A stretch of DNA of 35,545 nucleotides from Leidyana gryllorum EB-2025a. Lineage: Eukaryota > Apicomplexa. Below, piece by piece: positions 30,124-35,545 of the stretch. The notes beneath the pieces are model-generated. The model did no database searches, was not told the origin of the DNA, and saw only the letters and a list, made by a program, of their open reading frames with translations. The stretch spans positions 1 to 35,545 of the forward strand of contig JBLWGC010000026.1 in NCBI GenBank assembly GCA_048772705.1. The letters run 5' to 3'. The translations under genes were made by a program, and so were the position numbers. Numbering within the stretch: the stretch's first letter is position 1; every line of letters starts with the position of its first letter.

Positions 30124-30582
30124 CTAAAAGTCCTGACTCGGTTCAGTGTCGGATGCTATGCTCCTTTCTGCCTCCTTGGCATCTGCTGTTGGCTCCACAG
30201 CCATGTGCACCGTTCTTCTTCGTACCGATCTTTCGGGTTGCTTGTCTTTGCAGCTGGCTGCTAAATGCCCACTCTTTCCGCACACGAAGCACAAGCCTCG
30301 TTTCCTGCATAAGTTCTTGTCAGTCTTTCTGAATCCTATGAGCACGCGTGCTCCCACATCTCTGTCCAATCGTCTTGTTCTGGCCAGTTCGAGTATAATC
30401 TCGATTGCTTCCTCAAAGGTACTGGGTCTCTGTGCCACTACCAGGTTTCTTTCAAGGTTGGGTAGTCCTCTGGTCAGTATCGAGATAACTTGCTTTTCCG
30501 TCATGTTGGAGATGCCGCGCCGTAGGAGCCTGGCCTTCTTAGCGTATTCCTCTATGTTGTTGTTGTTGGTTCGGAGATCCAT
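30124..30582 (-). pseudogene. gag: E4 Gag C-terminal part
   Basis: About 152 residues: a capsid C-terminal-like helix-rich section (MTEKQVISILTRGLPNLERN, FEEAIEIILELARTRR) and the CCHC knuckle CFVCGKSGHLAASC, followed by a basic and then acidic tail. The upstream part of Gag is not present; unrelated sequence begins at about 30583. Confidence 0.75.
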
Positions 30583-30795
30583 AAGCTCTCAATCTTCGGA
30601 AAGGAAGACATAATCTTGAATGCAAGGAGGGTTCAAAATCTTTCAGAATGGTCGCAGCAAAAGGCTGGTGCTCTGAGTGCAGAGCCGGAAGTTGAAGGAG
30701 GCTACGCAGGTGGAGCTCACCATACCGGATCGGTCAAATCATCTCGAGGGTCTGGAGGCTATCTGTCCGACACGAAGCATCTTGACATGGAAGGG
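30583..30795. other. Unassigned segment
   Basis: Joins E4 to an LTR fragment. A plus-strand frame (to 30804) reads NARRVQNLSEWSQQKAGALS and then Gly/Ser-rich sequence. It has no recognised domain and may be a piece of another element. Nothing else is seen. Confidence 0.3.
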
Positions 30796-30830
30796 CTGTT
30801 GTAGTTCGTGTTTGCCTGATAGTCGGGTCG
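30796..30830 (+). repeat. Fragment of an E5-type LTR start
   Basis: TGTTGTAGTTCGTGTTTGCC followed by TGATAG matches the sense start of the E5 LTR (complement of 22753-22778). It lies in the opposite orientation to E5 and diverges after about 27 bp. Confidence 0.65.
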
Positions 30831-30859
30831 TCGAGGCGCACGTCCTGAGGGCGAGGTAG

Positions 30860-30975
30860 AGTACGCCGGGAGGTGACTGTAGAGGCCAAGGGTCGTAGTC
30901 GGGACGGGAGCGTGTGGTAGCGGGCGTGTGTGTAGGTCGTGGTAGGGCACGGGCGTGGTAGTGGGAGCAGGGATT
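30860..30975 (+). other. G-rich strand segment
   Basis: The plus strand carries many GGG runs in GT-rich context, for example GGGCACGGGCGTGGTAGTGG and then GAGCAGGG. The spacing would allow a G-quadruplex. No coding evidence: the minus-strand ORF over it (30759-30950) is Pro/Thr/Tyr-rich and has no domain. Confidence 0.4.
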
Positions 30976-31008
30976 CCGTAGGTGATAGGTCGTCCCCCTT
31001 TTCAGAGG

Positions 31009-31118
31009 TACTCCCTATATAAGTGCCAAATATGTAGGGAAGTATCCAGATGGATGTTCATCCGACTGGCGGAATCACATAGAGTCAGAATTCGGAACCC
31101 GATAGTGAGGCACCCGAT
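31009..31118 (-). repeat. Diverged E5-type LTR fragment
   Basis: CCTATATAAGTGCCAAATAT and the following 30 bases are almost identical to 22652-22700 of the E5 LTR. The match then fades but ends with the shared ACCCGATAG, here present twice (GGAACCCGATAGTG, GGCACCCGATAGTT). An old remnant, same orientation as E5. Confidence 0.75.
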
Positions 31119-31764
31119 AGTTATGGGACACACTCATAGGTTGAACGGGGACTCGGAGTCGAGCCTGCTGATCCACTCGCCCTACGACAGCACTACCACA
31201 CTAAGCTTAGCTCTTCAGCTGATCAGTTCATGTTCTTGATCAGTTCATGTCGCTTGTGCTACCTTGACTCCGGTCGTACGCCCGACTGCGGATATAACAG
31301 GGAGTGACACCCTGTGGTCGAGGGGGTAGAACAATTGAGTAGATTCATAGTCACCTCGGCCGACAGACAGGCCGGTGCGTAGTTGTTGTCATTATCACCC
31401 CGCACTCGGGCGGTTGGGCCACATGCCCCCAACAAGATCGTTGAAATTTCAGGTTTCTGCTTTGAGACGATCTGTTCCACGATCAGTCCCAAGGAAATGC
31501 GAATCCGACTTCCCAATTTGCCCTGTTGAGTGCGCCAATGCACGAAATAATCAAGACACAACAAAACCCACCGACAAGATTGACTGGTCACGTGAAGGAG
31601 TGCTCGAGTGACCAAACTGACCAACATGACCAAACGAGAAACTGGGGACAGTGAACCCGGGACAGCAAACCCAGAGCACACACTTCAGGTGACAACAGAC
31701 GCTAGGCACCTTGGGACAGAAAGATCCACGAAAAGTCCAGCAAAAATCTGAATGCGACCTTAGT
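31119..31764. other. rDNA-flanking sequence, no gene recognised
   Basis: Contains a short direct duplication, TGATCAGTTCATGT (around 31217-31250). A 140-codon minus-strand ORF (31259-31681) has no domain, and its composition looks accidental. Nothing else identified. Confidence 0.35.
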
Positions 31765-31900
31765 GATTTTTTTACATGAATAAATGCGTGTGTTCGCATG
31801 GAGACACCGGCCGGACACACACGGACTTACCGGAATGACCATCACTACCACTCGCCACCTACAGGCACACCTGAGGTTTCTGTCGATCAACAAGCGCGCA
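31765..31900 (+). repeat. Relic LTR of the E2/E3 family
   Basis: TTTTTTACATGAATAAATGC, then ATGGAGACACCGGCCGG, ACTTACCGGAATGACCATCA and a basic peptide start (MTITTTRHLQAHLRFL) line up with the E2 LTR (10830-10950), including the in-LTR ATG. Only half of the hairpin is well kept. No target duplication was found, so its exact ends are uncertain. Confidence 0.72.
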
Positions 31901-32078
31901 CATTGTCCAAGCTAGATGTAGCAGGGTCAGACGCGAAATAGACAGACACTAGTCAATAACGGTAGTCTACAAACAAGAACAGAACACTATTAGACTCAAA
32001 ACGAAACCTGAGATGGATCTACGACCATCCTTCCCCTGCCCGGTCCTACAGGGGATCTCCAATCCGTATATGGGAATT

Positions 32079-32206
32079 CTTCCACAAGTGAGGCAGGCTC
32101 GCCTTGCCCGAGGACTTGGTTGATTGCGACATGAGTACTCAACAGCACCAGAGGTGGAACTGTGGTGCATCAATAGAGCCTTTCGAGGTGCACGCTCCGC
32201 GTGAGG
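32079..32206 (+). repeat. Repeat pair in the rDNA flank, copy 1
   Basis: TTCCACAAGTGAGGCAGGCT and about 110 following bases recur at 32969-33082 with roughly one change in five. Copy 2 runs straight into an integrase-finger relic, so the pair probably derives from one retroelement family. Confidence 0.65.
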
Positions 32207-32968
32207 GTGATGTTGGTTTTCAATGACAGCCTGCTTCTGCGACCCAGGTGTGCCCATCTAAAAGCTAGATTTGTCACACTCGAGCCGCAGCTCGTAGTAG
32301 GGAGAGGGGCCAAAGATCCTAAGCACCCCCAAAGCCACCATACCGCCTTTGTGCGACTTAAGCGCCACAGAGCCGCTATGACACCTCCGGAGGGGGGCGG
32401 ATCCGGAGCAGCAGATGGGAACAGATAGGGAACACACGTGTGCTTAGGAATTCTCGTTGTCTGCTCCTTGCACCGCTGCCCTATTGGTGGCAATGTTCAA
32501 GTGCCCTCTGATGATGTCTTTGAAGGTATCAGAAGACTTCGTGGGCCCACCCGGGGGCACAATACTCGAGGCAGGCGAGTGTAGGACTGGTATGCAACCC
32601 TCATACCGTATTGTTGTTGTCAGTGTGGTCTTGACCAGCAAGACTGTCAACCCCGTCGAAGTCTCACTATCCCGCTTTTGGGGCGCCGGAACTCTCCAGT
32701 GATGCCGCCAGAAGTCTCGTAAGGGGGCGAGGCGGACGGGGTGAATGTGATCAGCCATTTGGAGAGCCCGAGGATCTCGAAGATGCGGAGGCAAACTTTG
32801 CGTTCACAGGCCGCTCCAACGGGGAGAACGGAGACAGGTAATCGCGTGTCCTCCAATTTCGCAATCTGACTTAAATTTTATGCTCAAGCGTCTTCTTGCT
32901 GCCACTGATTCAGTCAGGCGCAAATGGTGGTGTGGCGTGAGCCGACGCTCGACAATCACATTGGAGGT
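32207..32968. other. rDNA-flanking sequence, no gene recognised
   Basis: Holds one modest minus-strand ORF (32794-32444, 116 codons, containing DTFKDIIRGHLNIATN) without a recognisable domain. Overlapping ORFs on both strands suggest chance. No RNA gene or further repeat is evident. Confidence 0.3.
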
Positions 32969-33260
32969 CTTCCACAAGTGAGGCAGGCTCGCCGTGCCCT
33001 AGGACTCGGTTGGTGACCGTTTGATTCCAACACGAGTACCCAGCATCACAGAGCGTTCTGAGGTGCATGCTCGGTGTGATGAAGATATTGGATCCGATGA
33101 TACCTCGCAGTGTTCCCCTGTTAGGCCAATACCTGGCAAAAATCTCGGTGGGCTACGTCCGCGATCTGTTGCAGCAGTGCGAGGCTTGTACACGTCGCCG
33201 CCGTCCACGCCACATGGGCCGATCAAGTCACAAGTCCCAGACCACATCTGAGAAGACGAA
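32969..33260 (+). pseudogene. Relic of an E5-like integrase zinc finger
   Basis: After the repeated 110 bp, the plus strand encodes RDLLQQCEACTRRRRPRHMG (about 33159-33218), which lines up with RQILEKCVLCQRRKPQQPHG of the E5 integrase, including the C-x2-C pair. Only this small piece survives. Old and broken. Confidence 0.6.
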
Positions 33261-34000
33261 CGCTTTTAGCGTGTAGCCGGAAGAGTCCAAAAGAATAAGC
33301 TCTCCTTATATTCTGCTGCGCTTATGTCTGTAGGTCCGTAATGCATGGAATATCTCGTCTCAGCATACCCGAGACAAAGGCTTTAAGCTGCAAGTCATCG
33401 TTGTGGATAGTGGGCGCAGGGCAAAGGACACCCCTCCAGCTACCTGCAGTCTCGGAGCTGTATTACAGTGTAGCTCAATTGTATCGGTCCTGGACATATT
33501 AGGTTTTACCTCAGGAGGAGGGTCAGCTGCGAGTCTTTGGGTCATGGATGCCCACTCTAAGCCCCCCGTGTGTCGCGTACTTCGACTGTCTAGTGGGACA
33601 GTCTCCCATTCGACCTACCGAGGACCTCCCCAACGCGGCTCTGAGCTTCACAATGAAAATGAATGGTCGCTTTGTCTCGCAAAAAAAACCTTGTTCCATG
33701 GTACCCACATGACCGCCCGGGAACACCAAGGAGTTGACAGCATTTTGTGCAAGATTAAATTGGCACCCGATAGTTAATGAGATGTATGATGAGACCCACC
33801 AATATAACAGTAGAGTGACACACAGTGTTGTCATACACAGTCACTGATATACTTTCACATTCACATTGAGTTGGGTGGTTAGTGGGTTAAGAGTAAATAC
33901 CATGGGGATAACTGAAATTGAGTGAGGGGGAGGGGTTGGTTGACGACGACCGGTTGGGGAAAGAAAAAATAAGGCGCTATCCGCGCAAAGTCAAGTTTTG
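33261..34000. other. 28S-downstream spacer
   Basis: Spacer beyond the 3' end of the 28S gene (reading leftward). A 124-codon plus-strand ORF (33403-33777) has no recognised domain. A copy of GGCACCCGATAGTTAATGAG begins at 33763, repeating the motif found beside the rRNA end. No 5S gene, tRNA or protein gene is recognised. Confidence 0.4.
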
Positions 34001-34014
34001 GCACCCGATAGTGA
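34001..34014 (-). promoter_or_regulatory. Candidate rRNA 3'-end or Pol I termination motif
   Basis: On the minus strand CACTATCGGGTGCC lies about 20 bp past the inferred 28S 3' end. A second copy lies about 240 bp further on (33763-33776). Position alone suggests a processing or Pol I termination signal. The same core also occurs at 31085-31118 and in the E5 LTR (22720s), so a retroelement origin is equally possible. Confidence 0.3.
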
Positions 34015-34034
34015 TTAATATAAGATACATTGAA

Positions 34035-34391
34035 CATCACAGTAAGCCTCAGCAGATCGTAAGACAAAGCTTACTCTCATGCTTACAGCACCTGGATGCG
34101 TCCCAATCGTCTTTTGGGGATGCAAAGCTCCCGATCAATATTAATGTTTATCCACTTAAAGCTTTCGTCGCCGACTGTGGAATGACCTCAATCGACCAAT
34201 TATACAGTGATGCCTCGATCAAGAGTACTAGGCGTTGATGTTCAGCTAGGATTCTGACTTAGAGGCGTTCAGTCATTATCCTACAAGCGTAGCTTTGCAG
34301 CACTGGCCTTTCGACCAACTGCGTTACCAGAGGCTTGAGCCAACGGTTCCTCTCGTACTAAGTTGGCTTACTGTCACAATGCCGCCTAATA

Positions 34392-34445
<54 letters not shown>

Positions 34446-34487
34446 ATTAGCGGGTGAACAATCCGACATTTTGAGACTTCTGCGTCT

Positions 34488-34525
<38 letters not shown>

Positions 34526-34548
34526 AACGTCGCTATGAACGCTTGGCT

Positions 34549-34583
<35 letters not shown>

Positions 34584-34946
34584 TCACCTCTAGCCAGAAC
34601 CTTTCTGGACTTAAAGGATCGATAGGCCATGCTTTCGCAGTTCGTATTCGCACTGGAAATCAGAATCAAGCTGACTTTTCCCCTTTCAGTCTACGAGAGA
34701 TTTCTGTTCTCTCTGAGTCAACCTTAGGGCATCTGCGTTGCAGTTTAGCAGATGTGCCGCCCCAGCCAAACTCCCCATCTGAATATGTCCTCTGATACGA
34801 TCGGTAAGAGAACCTTAAATCTGGAACACGTAAGAAAACGTGATTCGTTGTGACAGAGTAAGTAGAGCGACAGTGGAGGTCGTGGTATTTCACTGTCGCC
34901 AAAGCTCCCACGTATGCTACACCCCCCAAGTCACTCCACAAAGTCA

Positions 34947-34984
<38 letters not shown>

Positions 34985-34991
34985 TATTTTG

Positions 34992-35026
<35 letters not shown>

Positions 35027-35081
35027 GGCGGATGGGGACAGTAGGAATCTCGTTGATCCATTCATGCGCGTCACTAATTAA

Positions 35082-35143
<62 letters not shown>

Positions 35144-35160
35144 GGCGAATTTCATCGCAA

Positions 35161-35193
<33 letters not shown>

Positions 35194-35545
35194 CGTAAAA
35201 AGCGTTGCCGCTTGTCGCAATGCTTTGTTTTAATTAAACAGTCAGATTCCTCTTGTCCGTACCAGTTCTGAGTTAGCCGGTTAATGCCAACAGGATAGCC
35301 GAAGCTCCTAGCGTAGGCCACCGCTCGTTGCAACTCCCAGAGCGAGTCACCCCACTCCAGAAAAAGCGAGAACGATGAACTGTCACTAGGCCCTGAAAGC
35401 TCGGCCCTCAGAGCCAATCCTTTTTCCAAAGGTACAGATCTAATTTGCCGACTTCCCTCATCCGCATTATTCTATCGACCAGAGGCTGCGAACCTAGGAG
35501 ACCTGATGCGGTTTAGGGTACGGCTAGAAGTGAGTAAAAATACTG
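34035..35545 (-). rRNA. 28S (large-subunit) rRNA, 3' part
   Basis: The minus strand reads as the 3' 1.5 kb of a eukaryotic large-subunit rRNA. Landmarks: the sarcin-ricin loop AGTACGAGAGGAACC (34345-34359), ACTGAACGCCTCTAAGTCAG just downstream (near 34255-34275), the peptidyl-transferase region around 34500-34600 (complement of AGCCAGTTATCCCTGTGGTA), and the terminal TTACGATCTGCTGAG (near 34048-34062). By comparison with the yeast gene the 3' end falls at about 34035. The rest of the gene lies beyond the right edge. The conserved core appears intact. ORFs called across it are meaningless. Confidence 0.96.

Larger units (their letters stand above)
21209..30582 (-). mobile_element. E4: old, broken Ty3/gypsy chromovirus split by later insertions
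   Basis: Minus-strand element. It has a 3' LTR (21209-21423) and a purine tract (GAAGAGGAGGGGAGGAG on the minus strand). The chromodomain and integrase tail lie at about 21443-22177, the integrase core at about 27145-27800, RT-RNase H at about 28200-29330, protease at about 29900-30000 (LLDTGAEVNILS) and the end of gag at about 30124-30582 with a knuckle CFVCGKSGHLAASC. E5 (22178-27144) and a solo LTR (27356-27544) are inserted in integrase. The 5' LTR and the front of gag are not seen. At least five further breaks; clearly the oldest large element here. Confidence 0.87.

Noticed and set aside
33261-34034. Possible 5S rRNA gene in the 28S spacer
   Set aside because: I looked for the conserved 5S core on both strands of the spacer and saw nothing close.
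34490-35429. ORFs of 76-106 codons on both strands
   Set aside because: They lie within the conserved 28S rRNA gene.
1-35545. CRISPR array, bacterial operons or a phage region
   Set aside because: Repeats are satellites and LTRs, and the rRNA is eukaryotic; nothing bacterial is present.

Overview
This is a repeat-rich piece of a nuclear eukaryotic genome. Its only clear host gene is the 3' part of a large-subunit (28S) ribosomal RNA gene, on the minus strand from about 34035 past the right edge. Everything to its left is transposon and satellite DNA, probably rDNA-flanking, subtelomeric or other heterochromatin. The retrotransposons are mostly Ty3/gypsy chromoviruses: CCHC Gag, protease, RT, RNase H, integrase and, where the C-terminus survives, a chromodomain. 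I cannot name the species. The compact elements and the 28S tail fit a protist (an alveolate such as a perkinsid is one guess, weakly held).

Layout. 1-463: tail of dispersed repeat 'X'. 464-1149: unassigned fragment. 1150-2421: satellite of 11-bp monomers (array A). 2422-7302: E1, a whole-looking gypsy element on the minus strand with identical 188-bp LTRs. 7303-11009: E2, a 5'-truncated gypsy element on the plus strand. 11010-12009: second copy of X. About 12004-15877: E3, a broken minus-strand relative of E2 carrying a foreign solo LTR (14681-14963). About 15878-18480: a different RT-RNase H element with no visible integrase and a Gag-like ORF on the wrong side of it. 18490-18665: 43/44-bp tandem repeat. 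18700-20470: satellite array B. 20579-21208: third copy of X. 21209 to about 30582: E4, an old broken gypsy element on the minus strand, split by E5 (22178-27144, 601-bp LTRs, target duplication CTCAG) and by a solo LTR (27356-27544, target duplication CTGTG). 30583-34034: rDNA-flanking sequence with small LTR and integrase relics. From 34035: 28S rRNA.

How it fits together. Satellite, linker and X form a duplicated host block into which elements jumped repeatedly. E1 has identical LTRs but no target-site duplication. Comparison with the uninterrupted block at 20400-20580 suggests that recombination between two E1 copies removed about 167 bp of host DNA and the front of E2.

The most interesting structures are shared by several LTRs that otherwise differ. 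Each has a GC-rich hairpin built on GTGTCTCC/GGAGACAC. Downstream of it lies an ATG inside the LTR that opens a basic peptide reading through the LTR end and, where a 5' LTR is present, through the primer-binding site into Gag. The second notable item is the RT-RNase H element, where each of two consecutive ORFs ends at a pair of GGGAC-7nt-GTCCC hairpins.
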